Shown one piece after another: positions 48,681 to 60,888 of a stretch of DNA of 64,000 nt. The position numbers and the translations under genes are program-made. The stretch's first letter is position 1. Each line of letters opens with the position of its first letter. The stretch comes from Ascaphus truei (lineage: Eukaryota; Chordata; Amphibia; Anura; Ascaphidae), in NCBI GenBank assembly GCA_036426205.1, contig CM071568.1, forward strand, positions 228,044,777 to 228,108,776, given 5' to 3'. The notes under the pieces are model-generated. The model made no database searches. It was not told where the DNA came from and was given only the letters and a program-made list of their open reading frames with translations.

Positions 48681-50678
48681 CAGCGGTGCACAAACTGGTG
48701 GGGGGAGTCGCCCGGGCGCAAGATTATTTAGGCGGGGCGCGTGCAGCAAAACCTGGGATGCGCAGGCAAAAAAGATGTGCGCGGGCGGCCAGAAGAGTGT
48801 GCCGGCGGGGAGGGGGGCTAAGGTGGGCGGAGGGGCCGAAACAGGATAGTGCAGGTGGCGGCCACGTGATTCGCCTGTACGAGGAAGGAGCACGCGCGAG
48901 CGCTGTGATGTCAACAGCCCTCCCCTTCGGTGTCTGCCTACAATAGCGTTGTGTTCCTGCTCTCCTCGCTGTCAACCTGCTTCGCTGCGATCCTCTGCAA
49001 GAGAAGGGGTCGGCTGCCCTATATCTATCATACTATGAATGTACAGAAAAATGGAGAGAAAAAAAAAAGTGATAATACTCCCCCGGTCGTGCTTGCCAAA
49101 ATTATGCAGACACGCTGCGCTCATTGCTGAGAGGTTAGTGATGTCACCGCCTCAGCGGCAGCTGGACGCAGCCTAATTTGCAAAAGAGCGAGTGTTGAAG
49201 ATGTAAGTATTTTGACTGCGCTACTGTGCCGGCAACGCGACGTCCGCCGAAAACAAATGCATTGTCGCCACCACGGTGGCTTATAGTAAGCGACGACGGG
49301 GCAATATTTGATTTTTCAGGGGCTGTTGCCTCATGTGACAGCTTCTGAACCAATCAATGGCCTGGTCGCCCGCGCCGCCCAAAGCGAAATACAACTTCGC
49401 TAGCAGCGACAGGTGACATCACGCGTCTCCGTCGCGGGGCACTATACAGCGCGGCCTTAGACATATTTGTATTACATTGTATACCGTTTAATAAAGGTTT
49501 TTTTTTCCATGTGATTGATTACATCAGGCAGTATAAATGTATTTATCGGGGTGCAGGAGAGAATGTACTTTATGTGACTTAAGCAAATTTAAGCCAACGT
49601 TTGTTCTCTATAATTGAATTTGATGCAATCTACTGTATATTGATGAAAAGACTGGATGAAATGCTAGCTCAACCAATATATTACAAATATAGATTTTATT
49701 TTCAATGTGTCCAAATTACTTACAAAAACTGTAACCCAGCTGTGTAATATTTTTTTTCTTGTTTTTATGTTTCGAACTGCTGCACCCTGGGGATTGTGAA
49801 TAGGAACTATAAAGGGAAGGCATTAATTAAATTAACATACAGAAGAAAGAATTTCACTTGTTAACCAGTTATCTCTAATGGGTCTCTCTGAAAAAATAGT
49901 TGTATTCTTGAGTGCTGCAGTTGTATGCTGTACTTTAGAAAACAGACACCAAATAATACCTAGCCTATTAAATAAACACTTCTACGTGTCAACAGCAGGG
50001 GGCGCAATCTTTTTTTGTCTTCGCCCCCCCTGCCTGCTCTCCTCCACCCCCGCTCGCACCCACCTTACCTTCCTCTGGGTTTTCTGATGTCATGTGATGT
50101 TGCGTTTGCCATGGCGACGCATCGCTAGAAGCCGCCGAGAGACAAGGTAAAGGAATTAGGGGGCGGCCACAGTAACTTCTACCTGCACGCCTTGGCGTGC
50201 GCTGTGCATTAAATTACATCCCCCCCCCCCAGTAAATCCGGTCCGGGTCCCGTTCCTACCTTGTCGCGCACCTTTCCCCAGCGGTGCGCGACACCGCTGG
50301 GGAAAGGTTGAGCGACATGTTTTCAGAGGGGGAATGTAAGATCAGAGTTTTCGACGGAGGCGTGGCCACGCTCCCACTGCGGTTCAGCAATGAGGACGAA
50401 ACCAGCCGCGTGAGGGTCATGGCACGCGCCTGCAACCCCCACTAGCCACGCCCCCCTCCCGTCCAAAACCACTCCTCTCCCCCCAGACAGCAGTCGCGGG
50501 TGCAGCGCTGTGCCAACACGCCGCCCCCGACCCCCCCGCCGCGCAATATTGCCACAGTGCTGACGGGGACCACACCCTTACAGAGGCCTTGCGCACTCCC
50601 CCCGCATTTAATATAAATGTTGTGGGGAAGAGCGTGGAGCCTCTGTAAGCACCGCGCCCCCCAGTTTGCGCACCCCTG
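48681..50678. mobile_element. hAT-like ends around about 2 kb (one element or two)
   Basis: CAGCGGTGCACAAACTGG at 48681 is nearly inverse to CCAGTTTGCGCACCCCTG ending at 50678. Such CAGNGGTGCGCAAACT ends are typical of hAT elements. The 8-bp flanks do not match (ATTGAATG against ATCTACAG), so these may be two partial copies. The interior is CpG-rich with no recognised transposase. Confidence 0.45.
50263..50313. repeat. Strong GC-rich hairpin
   Basis: CCTTTCCCCAGCGGTG, CGCGA, then CACCGCTGGGGAAAGG has 16 perfectly paired bases with further GTCGCG/GAGCGAC pairing outside. It lies inside the hAT-like region. Confidence 0.75.
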
Positions 50679-51378
50679 ATCTACAGTATGGAGTGCAAAT
50701 ACTGTAAGTCAATATCAGTTTCTTTACCACCACTTGCTTTTCAACGCATGATGCACTACAAATGAGCATATAGTGTATCTCAGATATCACTGCAAGCAGG
50801 GCCTATGTAATGCATGATGCTGCAACGCACTGCAGCATAATCCATCTGCTAACTAATGAGCTATAGAAAAAAAGTCCTCTCTCTAAAACTCACTAATCTC
50901 CATTTAACTAAATTTGATTGTCAATTTAACCATAAAAAAAGAAGATATCCAGCATTTATAAATCGCTTGGGGAAGTTTACCGTACTAGGGATGAAATTCT
51001 CTGCATACAGCAAAAACACACTGCACGTATATTTATCCATAGAAACATTTTTCTGCATGTGCTCAAGACAAAGTGGATACAACCTTGCTTTAGCAGAAGC
51101 ATTATAACACTGACATTAAATGATTCAGATGTTTGAAAACGTTGGAACTTGTCTCACACAATAGGAGCAAAGTCTGTGCAAAGGTTTAGTGTTATTTAGT
51201 GCAAAGGTTATAGTGTAATTTAGTGTTATTAGAAGATTGTGCTTGGGATGACCTTTTCCCGGAGATTATTAATTAAACTGCAATAGTGTCATTTGGGGCA
51301 TTATCAAACACAAACGTTTTTTGTTTTTTTTAATCGAGTTCAATGTGAATTTTCTTGTGTGTGAGTGCTCCGGTCAGT

Positions 51379-51380
51379 AC

Positions 51381-51411
<31 letters not shown>
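51379..51411. repeat. (ATA)n microsatellite
   Basis: About eleven ATA units in the CPNE4 intron. Confidence 0.9.
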
Positions 51412-52007
51412 TCATCACTGTTTAAAGCTGCAGTTCAAGCTGCCATCCATTCAATATGTGCATCAATACAATCTGCACAAGTGATTAGCTTAATTGCCGA
51501 TCCGGGGATTCTTTATATCCCTGTTAGGGCTGGAAAAGATTACCCAAGATGCAAAGTTCTGTGTGAAAGATCATGTGACCAGGCAGGCACTAGATACAAT
51601 TGATGCACTGCTAGAGAGAGGGCAGGGCTCAAGAGCCAGAGCCTGTTTCAGAAGAGGAAGGGGCATGACTTTGTAAATGGTTGCTATAGACACAAAAATG
51701 CTTGTTACATTACAATACAAAAAAAGTCTTAATTTTTTTTTTCATTCTACAAGTATTTTCTCATAGTACAGAACTGATTTATTAAAGAAAACACACATGT
51801 AGGATATTGCTGGAACTGCAGCTTCAATTCAGGAGTGCTCAACTCCAGTCCTCAATCAGACACTTAGGGGCTTATTCACTAAACCTTGACAAGTGCCTTA
51901 TAACACTATAAATGCCCTTATAGTACGATATTGCCTGTGTTGCTATTCACAAAGCTCCGATAACAGGCAATATCGAACTAAAACAGCTTTTCATAGTACT
52001 ATAACAC

Positions 52008-53010
52008 TGTCAGGAATCCACTCCTGGCTTTTCTCGTAGCCTTGCAGGGTGCTGTTGTTCTCACTAATTCCTTCTTTGCAATCAACAGCAGCTGTGCGGG
52101 CTATCACTGCAACCTAGCCTTGTACTCAGTCATTGGAGCAGTGCCCTCACACCCTCCTCCTGGGATTGGCCCGCTGGCCTTTAAATACTGCATTCCCCCC
52201 ACAATCCTCTCTGCCGAGCATAATCCTTCTTGGATGTTACCTGTGTTTTGAAACAAGCCTCCAGGTCTGTTATCTCTCGTTACTAATCTCTGTTGATTAT
52301 TGTTCCAGTTTGTTGTTCTGTTTCCTCGTAGCCTGCAGCTACTTCGCGGAGGCCTGTGTTCCTGGTTCCCGGAGTCCTGTGTCGCCTGCCTGGACTTAGC
52401 AACCTGCTGCATACACCTCTTGCTGAGGTTGCTGTTTTGACCCCGTAGCCTGCTGCTCTTTCTCCCTTGCAGAGGCCAGCTTTAACTCCCGCGCTGAAGC
52501 ACCCCAGAGACCTGCTGTGTGCTATCTCCCTGGAGCCCGCAACCTGCTGCTTCTACCCTTAGCAGAGGTTGCTGTTTGGACCCTGTGGCCTGCTGCTCTT
52601 TCTCCCTTCGCAGAGGCCAGCTTGAACTCTTGCTCTGAAGCCCTGGTTTACTGGTGCTGCCTGGTGGTGTGCCCAATCCGGTCTGTCTTCCCTCTCCTAG
52701 ACCGGCGCCATGTACTGTGGACGCCACTCGCGCAAACTCCGTTCCCGACCTGCAGCGATTACGCCGAAGCAGGAGAACCTGCTTGATTTCCTGTTGCCGT
52801 CTCCCTGCTTGGACTACGACTACCCGGACATCTCCTATCATAACTCTGGCTCTGCCAACGACTATGCTGTTATCTCCAGTCCTGAACCCGGCCTGTTTGA
52901 CTATGAACTTCGCACTCCGGACCAGTCTGCGCGGTCTAAGGTCGGTGATTTCATAACCCAGCCTCAGCCACGCGGTCCGGCCCCAGTTTGTGGCGAGCAC
53001 AACCGTAACA
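52008..53010 (+). mobile_element. Solo LTR, 1003 bp, with 5-bp target duplication
   Basis: The unit begins TGTCAGGAATCC and ends CCGTAACA, flanked by AACAC at 52003-52007 and 53011-53015. CTTTAAATACTGC near 52180 may act as a TATA element. A tandem duplication with a period of about 141 bp lies inside (CAGAGGCCAGCTTTAACT near 52471, CAGAGGCCAGCTTGAACT near 52612). ORFs on both strands are chance. Confidence 0.85.
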
Positions 53011-53201
53011 AACACTTTGGCAAAAAAAAAAAAAGCTGTACGATAAATCAAAAATGCCCAAAATCACAATTTTTGCCAGAAACTGCTATTCAGTAAGCAG
53101 TGATAAGCATATCGTACTTTAAAAACTTGCAATATTTGGCAACAGCTAAAGGCTGGTGCTAAAGATAGTGCAAGATTCATAAAAGCAGTTTCTTTTAGTT
53201 T

Positions 53202-54037
53202 TACACTACAGGAACACGTCATCTTAAAGGGAGGGACGTCACTGTTCCTTCCGTACCTGTTTACTTCTTCTGCGAGTCAAGATCTTGTGTCTATGTCTGA
53301 AGCATACAATGCCATCTTGCTTCCTGGCAAATCCTGCCCTCTTCCTCCTGACAGGAAGTAAGCCTGTCTTTGACTTTCTCTTGGCTATTAGTCATTTGCT
53401 GCCTGCCCTGGTCCCTGCTAGTACTATCATTGCATGCTGTTCCTGCCTGGACCTCCTTGGGACCTTTACTCATCTCCTTTGGATTCCGGTAGACTGGGAC
53501 AGTCACTCATATACTACAGAGGTTAGTTTACCGTCGGGTAGTGTAGGTACCTGCTTAGTAGGGTTCACCTTGACGTGGTAGCAGGCTTATTCCATGGCCA
53601 ATGGATTAGACTAAGAACCCTTATGTTATATTTAGTTTTGCTGCACATTGCTGTTTCTAGCACTATGCCTTTAAGGAGGCTGGATGTCCTCCAAGAAGCA
53701 ACTCCCTTGTGGGTGTTACCTTCTGCTCTAGACTCTACCTCCCCTGCTCCTTACTTATGGCTTCCCACAACCCCCGCGTTGGTGCCTGAGAACGCGCGCA
53801 CTCCCGCTCTGCTGTCAGAGCATGCGCGCACATGCAGCTGGATCAGTCGTGTCTCTGAGCCAGGCACCGCACCTCCGGACGCGTCGCGCATTATCCTGCG
53901 TGCGGCGCGGTCACGGGACTACATGCGCCGATCCCCAGCTGCGCGGCAACTCACTCCCTTTGTATCCCCTGCGGCCTCCCCACCTCGTTAACGGGTTCTT
54001 CCCTTTCCCTGCGCTTGTGTGTAGGAGCACAAGCGTG
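53202..54037. repeat. LTR-like CpG-rich block
   Basis: The block ends GAGCACAAGCGTGACA and is rich in CpG near 53780-53960. On the minus strand it would begin TGTCACGC, an LTR-like start. No target duplication was found, so this is tentative. Confidence 0.35.
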
Positions 54038-54689
54038 ACAGTCGCATCCTTTAAAAAAAAAAATTGAAGCTGTCACATGGTACTACAACCAATCAGATTG
54101 GGGGTGAACCACGTGATGCCTCACATGGTATATCTCCCAATCCAATTTGTTGGAGTAACGTGATGGCAGCCATTTTTTTTGTGACGTCATCTTAAAAAGA
54201 GAGGGAAGCATAGCCTTCCTGATTGGCTGGCTTACCTCCTTTTGATGACATCACATCCTTAAAAAACAAACAAAGAATCTGTCACATGGTACACCAGCCA
54301 ATCGGATTGGGGATGTACCATTTGACACTCAAATGTGATGTCACAGGCCTTATATAAGGCCTGTCCCATCTCTTTTGATGCCAAGAAGACGACGGTAGAA
54401 CATCCGTACCATTGAATTGGATTACAAGTAAAGAAGAGAAGACTGAAGAAAGAAGAAAAGAACTTACCAGATGTTGAGGAGCATTGCGTCGAGGATCAAG
54501 AGGTTCCTGTTCCTGTTACCGCTATGGTAATGAAGGGGTTAACTCCACCCACAACCTTCCTGGTAGGCCTAACCACCCACCCTGGGCCAAGTACCCCCTT
54601 CACTCACCCCTTTTACCCCCAATAAACAAGCTGTGGTGCCTTAACCCATTCATTGCCTTAGCGGCTAGCCGCCAAGGTAATGAAGCTGC

Positions 54690-55230
54690 TTTAATGGGAT
54701 TTTTAGTAATAGTGTACGGGAGCAGAGGGTCTCCTGAGCTGAACTACATTCATTTCAGACTCGGGACCCCCTGCTTCCCGAGTTATAGGCCCCAGTATGG
54801 GTTGCCCGTATTCCTGCAATGTTTACATCATCCGCGTCACGTGACCGGGAGATTTCAACAGATAGGAGAAATTTCACATTCACATTAAAGGAGCTTCTTT
54901 ACCTTAGCGGCTAGTTGCTACGGCAATGAAGTTTTTTTTGTTTGTTTTTTAAAAATAATAGTGTGCGGGAGCAGGGGGATTCCTGAGCTGAACCGCAATA
55001 ATTTCAGCCTCAGGGACGCCCTACTTCTTGAGATACAGGCTCCAGTATGGGGTGACGGTATCTCCTGCAGTATTTAAATCCCCCGGTCACGTGACGCAGA
55101 GGATTTAAAAATGGCGGGGATACCGGCACCCCATAACGGAGTCTGTATCTCGGGAAGCAGTGGGGCCCCGAGGCTGAAATCAATGCGGTTCAGCTCAGGA
55201 GACCCCCTGCTCCCATACACTGTTATTAAA
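54690..55230. repeat. Three copies of a palindromic GAGCTGAA/TTCAGCTC block
   Basis: Copies lie at 54715-54790, 54960-55045 and, inverted, 55130-55225. Each has GGGAGCAGNGGGNNTCCTGAGCTGAA followed by a partly inverse TTTCAG...GGGACNCCCTGCT. The second and third form a long imperfect hairpin. Related cores occur at 13692, 14955 and 61537. Confidence 0.6.
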
Positions 55231-55640
55231 ATGAATATTTAAACTGCACGATTGCCTGTCGAACCATGCATGGATACGCAGCATCGCCGTGCAGCTCTTC
55301 CAGGCTGCAGTTTAAACAGTTTCAGTGCGATAGGAATTCGAAAAAACAAAAACAAAAAAACAAGCAGTGTGATTTTGTATTTTTTTGACCACACTTTAAA
55401 AAAATGGTGTGTTTTCTTAGTGAATACCGTTTTGACACACATGTTTTAGAGTGCTTAAAACAATGCAAAGTCGCTCGCCAATGCACTGATTTTATCGAGG
55501 TTTAGTGAATAGGCCCCTCAGTCTTTGACTGAGCCTCTGATTGAGCCACTTGTGCTGAAGCTGGGTATCCTGAAAACCTGACCTGTTGGGAGGAGTGGGG
55601 GGGGGGCTTCAGAATTGGAGTTGAGCTCCCCTGGTTTAAT

Positions 55641-56100
55641 GAATAACCCCCACTGAGATAAGTGAGGGAGGTGTCATGGATATCAGTCTTCGTAATCTTC
55701 TCCCTTTGGAAACCATTACACTGTCAGTGCAACACTTACTAATAGAAATATCTGAAGACGCTAAAGAAAATCAATACCAGACCATATGTGAGAGAGGGAC
55801 TTGAGCACATTAAACTCTAATAGCGGTCAGAAAGGCTAGCAATACTCATTTTTACCGTGAGCAATTAACAGACCGAAGGGCAAAAATAAAATGTTCAAAC
55901 AGTCAGGAATGTCAATAGCTCGATACTAACTCACGCTCAAATCGAGTAATAATGTAGAAAGACGAAAGCCCAAAGTGAAAGGTGACAAGCTTAAGGAGAG
56001 AATGTCAAAACCCAGCACTGGGTTAAGGAGCTTCTGCTCCTCAAGTGTTATAACTACTGTACACATGATGTAGACCAAAGAGAGAGACTCATGCTAATTG
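55641..56100. other. Intronic sequence, no gene recognised
   Basis: Nothing was recognised. Confidence 0.4.
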
Positions 56101-56104
56101 CTGT

Positions 56105-57775
56105 TGTAAGGGGGTCACCCCCGGTTCCCCTGATTTTCCTTTGCCCCCTGCCTTACCCCTGTGGCAGTGGGGGAAGGGGACGGCGACTTCTCCCGGCGGG
56201 CACCGCCCTCTTGGTTTTGGCGCGAGCTTCGCCCATGCGCAGTAAAGATCGCGCACGCGGTCCCCATAGAAAAGAGCTTTGCCAAGGACTACAATTCCCA
56301 GCAGCCTCTGGGGACTGCACTTTCACCCTTGTCACAGGCAGCATTGAAGCCAATAGAGCTGGCAGATTCTCATGCTGCAGAGTTGCAACAATGTTGTGTA
56401 CAGACAGGGTTTTTGTCAGTTGCAGCACGTTAGGAGACAGAGACCGGAGCAGCCCAGGGAAGGAGGTAGGGTACAGGAGTCCAGGACTCCCTGTACTAGG
56501 CCAGCACCCCCAGGGCTCGAGATAGCTCAGCTCCCCAGTAAGGTGAGTGTTGCCAGGGGCAGCCCTCAGGTTAGGGACCCTGCCACTTACATTAGTGGGA
56601 GCTGGGAAAGGAAGGTTACAGAGAGTTGGAGTCAGGGAGCTGTGAGGGAAGGAAGGGTGTGGGGAGCGAGTGCAGCTCCTGCCCCCATATAGGTACTCAC
56701 ACCCCAACGTAGGCCCCAACTCCCCACTAGGTTAGTGGGTAAGTGCTGAGGGAGGCCCAAGATAGGGACGCTGCCCTCAGTGTAGTGCTGCATTGTCAGA
56801 GTCACGGCGGGCAGTGCTGTGAGGTCTGACAGGCAGGCACCTTGTTGCGCAGCACGTTGACTGCCAACCTCCAGTGAGCTACAGCTTGCTGCTGTAGGTG
56901 CTGGGACTAGTTATATAGTAGTGAGGCCGAGGGACTTGGGTAGTTAGGGGAGTGGGATAAGTCATTACCCCGGCAGGCCCATAGGAGTTCCCCAAGCCAC
57001 TACAGGTTGCTGCACTACAGGGACAGGCCCTAGGTTAGGATTCCTGTCACGTTAGTGCCACTTAGATTAGACAGGGACACAGCAGACGCTGCGGTTCCTG
57101 TGAAGCGGTTCGGACCCACGTTGGGGTCCGCAGAGACTATTCCAGAGGGAGACCGCCCTGGTGGTCTGCGTACAAAGGAGTTCGGTTGGAGGATCAGACG
57201 GATTCATCACACGTCTGACCCTTTGCGAAGCCAGTTGCTGATCCGAGTACCGGAGTGCTCGGCAGGTACCATACAGTCATAAGTGCACCAACGGGCCCTT
57301 AGTATAAATAGTGACTGCGCAGTCACCCATTGACTCTCTCTGCAAGAGTGCGGGACATTGGGTGGGGTTCATTGGACACTGGGTGGGATCACCTGGTGTT
57401 GGGGAAGCGTCCTGCTGGACGTCGCAGTAAGTGTCTCCTCGAGAGAGGGACACCTGTTCTGATATGTTATGGTATTAATGTGATGATGTGTTATATGCTG
57501 TTCCCAGTAAATGGTATTAGTTAATATATAAATCACTGTGTATGGTATTATTGATTGTCCTGCGAGGAACCACTCCCCCTCTGGTGGGAGCCATCGCAGG
57601 TGGAGGCGCTGAATTGAGTAAGTGGTTACCCCTAGTATAATTGCCCCAGGTTCCCCGTGGCGGAAGCTCAGCCCTCCTGCGAGCCAACAGGTAACGCACC
57701 ACACCTATGGTAACACCGTATGTTCCTTGCACCCCACACTATATCTGCGATTGGGGGGGGGGAATACCCGTTACA
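56105..57775 (+). mobile_element. Long solo LTR, 1671 bp, with 4-bp target duplication
   Basis: The ends TGTAAGGGGG and AATACCCGTTACA are inverse-like, with CTGT duplicated at 56101-56104 and 57776-57779. A TATAAATA box lies at 57303-57310, followed by GC-rich sequence with CpGs. The 4-bp duplication is more retrovirus-like than the 5 bp of the other LTRs here. No coding region is linked. Confidence 0.72.
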
Positions 57776-58099
57776 CTGTATTAATGTGCACATGTTATTT
57801 AGAAGGCACTAGCTGAGATACCCGGCGTTGCCCGGGATGTGAAGTGTGAATAAGTATGTGTAAATGTTGTATGTGAAAGTTGTAATGTCATGTGAATGTT
57901 ATGTAATATTAGTTAAAATTGTGTTTGTAAAGCAACAGCAGTAGAAAGCACATGTATATGAGGGCAATTAGTTGCGTGTTGTGTGGGTGAGTGTTGTGTG
58001 TGAGTGGTGGTGTGATTAGTGTTTGTGCAATAAATGAGACAGACGGTTAAATTGTATATGCTGTATTAATGTGCACATGTTATTTAGAAGGCATTAGCT
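57776..58099. repeat. 39-bp direct repeats around a CCCGGCGTTGCCCGGG segment
   Basis: A 39-bp sequence starting CTGTATTAATGTGCACATG occurs at 57776-57814 and again at 58061-58099 with one mismatch. Just after the first copy is the palindrome-like CCCGGCGTTGCCCGGG. The spacer is GT-rich (about 57960-58020). The repeat could be a tandem duplication or a long target duplication. Confidence 0.65.
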
Positions 58100-58914
58100 T
58101 AGTCTCCTTTTATTGGCAGGGATGCGTCATCCGGTGGGTCTCCACAGCGGAGGGAACAGCTGGCGAGTAAGCCATAGGGGGGCGCGGGAACTTGGCTAGT
58201 ACCCGGTTCGCTGCCGGAGGGGAACCAGGTGACGTCGCAACATGCACGTTAAGCCCCTAGAGGGGGCTGTCCCCTGCATGCCTGCCATGACATTGGTAAG
58301 AAGACTTCTGCACCAGGGTGTTAGAGAATTGGTGCAGTGGTGAGAGCGCATAGGGCCTCTGCATAAGAGCTCAGCAGGTTAAAAGAGCAGAAGCACCGTT
58401 TAACCCCTTCAGAGCCAGCCGTTTGCAATAGATTTTGAACAGTTTCTGAGACAACAGCTTTAACTAAATCTGTACGTTTAATCCACCTAATTTTCAGCGA
58501 GCGTGCAGTTAAAGACTTATCAGATTCATTTAGTTCACAGGACAAAGATCACCAGTGGTAGGACAGACAGGAATTTGCCTTTTGCAGGTTACATCTTTCA
58601 TATGGGATTTCAGCAACAGTGCAGTTTAATTCACGGCTCAAAGCAGGCCGGCACCAAATGAGCGGTGAGTGATCCAATTCTTGCCTGGTTATGCGGTGTG
58701 TGCGGGCATTGGGGCAGTGGCACCTTTAGAGGAGGAGGTAGTGTTCGATCCTCCCGCCCCTACGGTTGTCCTGGCTATAGCAGGGATGGTTTCTGATGTT
58801 CGCTCAAGCGGGCAGGGCTCATTGTGTTTGAATGCCTGAGGCACATCTCGCATCTGACGAGTTACGTAGCTTAGTGGCCGGTGCGGTGCCTAGTTTTAGG
58901 TTAAGGATGCATTA
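58100..58914. other. Intronic sequence, partly CpG-rich, no gene recognised
   Basis: 58130-58260 is CpG-rich with short palindromes. No convincing ORF is present. Confidence 0.35.
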
Positions 58915-59285
58915 GCCAATAGCCACTAGCACCCTCTCTATCCACCTTTAAGACCCACCTTAAGACACACTTGCTTAAAGAAGCATATGAATAGCACTGT
59001 GGATATTCTGAACACATGATACATAAAGTTTGGCCCCCTGCAGACGCACTTACCAGAACTCCCTCCAACTGTCTCTGTACGTTCTCTCTACCTACCAATT
59101 AGACTGTAAGCTCTTCGGAGCAGGGACTCCTTTTCCTTAATGTTACTTTTATGTCTGAAGCACTTATTCCCATGACCTGTTATTTATATTATTTGTTAAT
59201 TATATGATTACCACATGTATTACTACTGTGAAGCGCTATGTACCTTAATGGCGCTATATAAATATAGACATACAATACAATACAA
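58915..59285 (+). mobile_element. LINE 3' end (CR1/L2-like), 5'-truncated
   Basis: In one frame 58950-58990 reads TFKTHLKTHLLKEAYE. A tail with TGTAAGCTCTTCGGAGCAGG, GAAGCGCTATGTACC and GGCGCTATATAAAT follows, ending in an ACAAT repeat. The tail resembles that of the SINE at 9990-10242. Confidence 0.6.
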
Positions 59286-59473
59286 TTAAAGTAGAGCCGT
59301 CTCCACGGGCGATTATCGCACGGTTTGACTTGGTTAATGTTCCTTCAGATCGGGTTGGAAAGGTTTCGGCTGGGCTGGCGCTCCAGAGCTAGTTTAAAGG
59401 GTTGAATAACCTCGATGGTGGAGGCTGTTTAGGGGTAAGTGCAGGGTAACCTTGGGAGACAGGACTCAGTTAT

Positions 59474-59526
59474 GGCAATGCCTAGTGATGGCAATGCCTA
59501 GTTGTGGCAATGCCTAGTGGTGGCAT
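59474..59526. repeat. Short tandem repeat, about 3 units of TGGCAATGCCTAGT
   Basis: Three near-identical units of 17-18 bp. Confidence 0.75.
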
Positions 59527-60836
59527 GGTTGGCGAGTGGGCAGGGCTCATTGTGCTTGGAGTTCCTGCATCGACGTCGGGTCAGCTTCACGGCTTTGACT
59601 TTGCATGGTCCCAGCTAGCTTTTGCTGTATAAAATAAAGCCACGGCCATTGTACCTCCAGACCTTTGTGTGTTTGCTTTATTTGCGGGATATTGTGGGGG
59701 TTTGGGGGAGCAACATTGCAGGCTCTGAGGTCAAGGGAGAGGTCACTAAACCATATATACTGCATACAATGGACCTTTCTAACTAAGCAGTGCTAACCTG
59801 TAAGGCAACCTACAGTCTCTTTAACTAATGTCCCTAACATTTAGCACAGCTTAGTAAATGGGACCCAGTAACCACTTGCTGTGATAAATGTAAAATGATT
59901 TAAAAATGGAATCGCTGCAATATTTGTAAGAATCAGTGGCATATTCACGAATAAATTAGTTATTCAGTAATAAGTAGCAATATCAATCTCATTTGCATGC
60001 ATGAAGAATGCGCTAAATAGCCCTAGTGATACAAACAAGTGATAACTCATAGAAAAAAAAGTGTTAGTGATGCAAGCCAAAGCAAAAAATAACTTACCCC
60101 CTTTGATGTCTGAGGCTACCAATGCATTGTTAAGGGATGCTTTTAGGTACCAAAGGTCTTAGCATACAACATAAAGCATAGTTTTTGCAAATGATAAGCC
60201 TTGGGCGGTAGCCCAAGTGAGCAAGGTATTTATGGGTTAACCATGACTATCTGGCGACTTGGGCTAATGTAATAATATTTTCTATTCTAGGTCAGCTAGT
60301 CTTATTTTGCATATGTCTATAGTGGCCTTTTTATCAATAGGCAAGATAGACTCAATGCCAGCCTGAGGTGGGCGATAAAAATGTGTGATTGGTGGTATCA
60401 CCAAGTATTGGATTTTAGTGATTAGCATGTAAATAAGTAATTGGCCATTATTTACTCCTTTGCATATGCTGGGTTAAAAATAACGCTGACATATCCCTGC
60501 AATAAGAAGCCCCTTGTCACTGCTTCCGACATGGCTTTAGTGAACAGGTAGGGAAATAAAATTGGGCTTAAACACTGAAAACACAATTTATTACAAGTGA
60601 TGACCTTTAGTGAATTGACCTTTAGGCCACACACTGTAAGCAATCATTTTATACACCTGACAGGTGCAGACTATGCAAAAGCCAAGGGTCAACTGTTCCC
60701 ATCAGCTTTGATCATATGAGTGAAGCATTAGCGTTGAGTTCTTTACACAACCCGAGATGAGTTATTAGTATTCCCTTTTGCTGTGTTATACTGGATGCTC
60801 ATGCATGTTTTACAGTATGTCGTGGCCATTACATAC

Positions 60837-60888
60837 CTGCACATTCTGGGTTGTCCTCGTTGAAGTTTATTGCGAAATCATGGGAAAC
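60837..60888 (-). CDS. CPNE4: CPNE4 small exon, copine domain
   Basis: This 52-bp exon reads VSHDFAINFNEDNPECA and ends with the first base of a glycine codon. The residues are diagnostic of copines, where HDFAINFN follows the [12 protein letters not shown] segment. The acceptor AG is at 60890-60889 and the donor GTATGT begins at 60836. The exon is too short to show up as an open reading frame of its own. It was found by searching for the expected protein between its neighbours. The following intron, 15.2 kb to 45657, holds the two solo LTRs, the Harbinger-like element and the G/T-rich tract. Confidence 0.92.

Larger units (their letters stand above)
51867..55517. mobile_element. Harbinger-like TIR element, 3.65 kb, nested in a MITE and carrying a solo LTR
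   Basis: GGGGCTTATTCACTAAACCT at the left is inverse to the right end, which gives GGGGCCTATTCACTAAACCT. The flanks are TTA (51864-51866) and TCA (55518-55520), close to the 3-bp TWA duplication of PIF/Harbinger elements. No transposase was recognised. The interior includes the solo LTR 52008-53010, an LTR-like block to about 54037 and palindromic repeats. Confidence 0.65.
51833..55640. mobile_element. hAT-like MITE split by a nested Harbinger-like element
   Basis: GCTCAACTCCAGTCCTC at 51837 and GGAGTTGAGCTCCCC at about 55617-55631 are inverse ends like those at 22147 and 42817. Between them the MITE sequence stops at 51866 and resumes at 55518, the ends of the nested element. Confidence 0.6.

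Noticed and set aside
47794..48914. His/Pro/Thr-rich ORFs of 299 and 360 codons on the minus strand
   Set aside because: They are the translation of a G/T-only tract and have no protein-like composition.
52482..53096. ORFs of 189 and 128 codons
   Set aside because: They lie within the solo LTR on opposite strands, with no recognisable domain.
53202..54037. Second solo LTR in the Harbinger-like element
   Set aside because: No target duplication and no clear 5' end; kept only as an LTR-like block.
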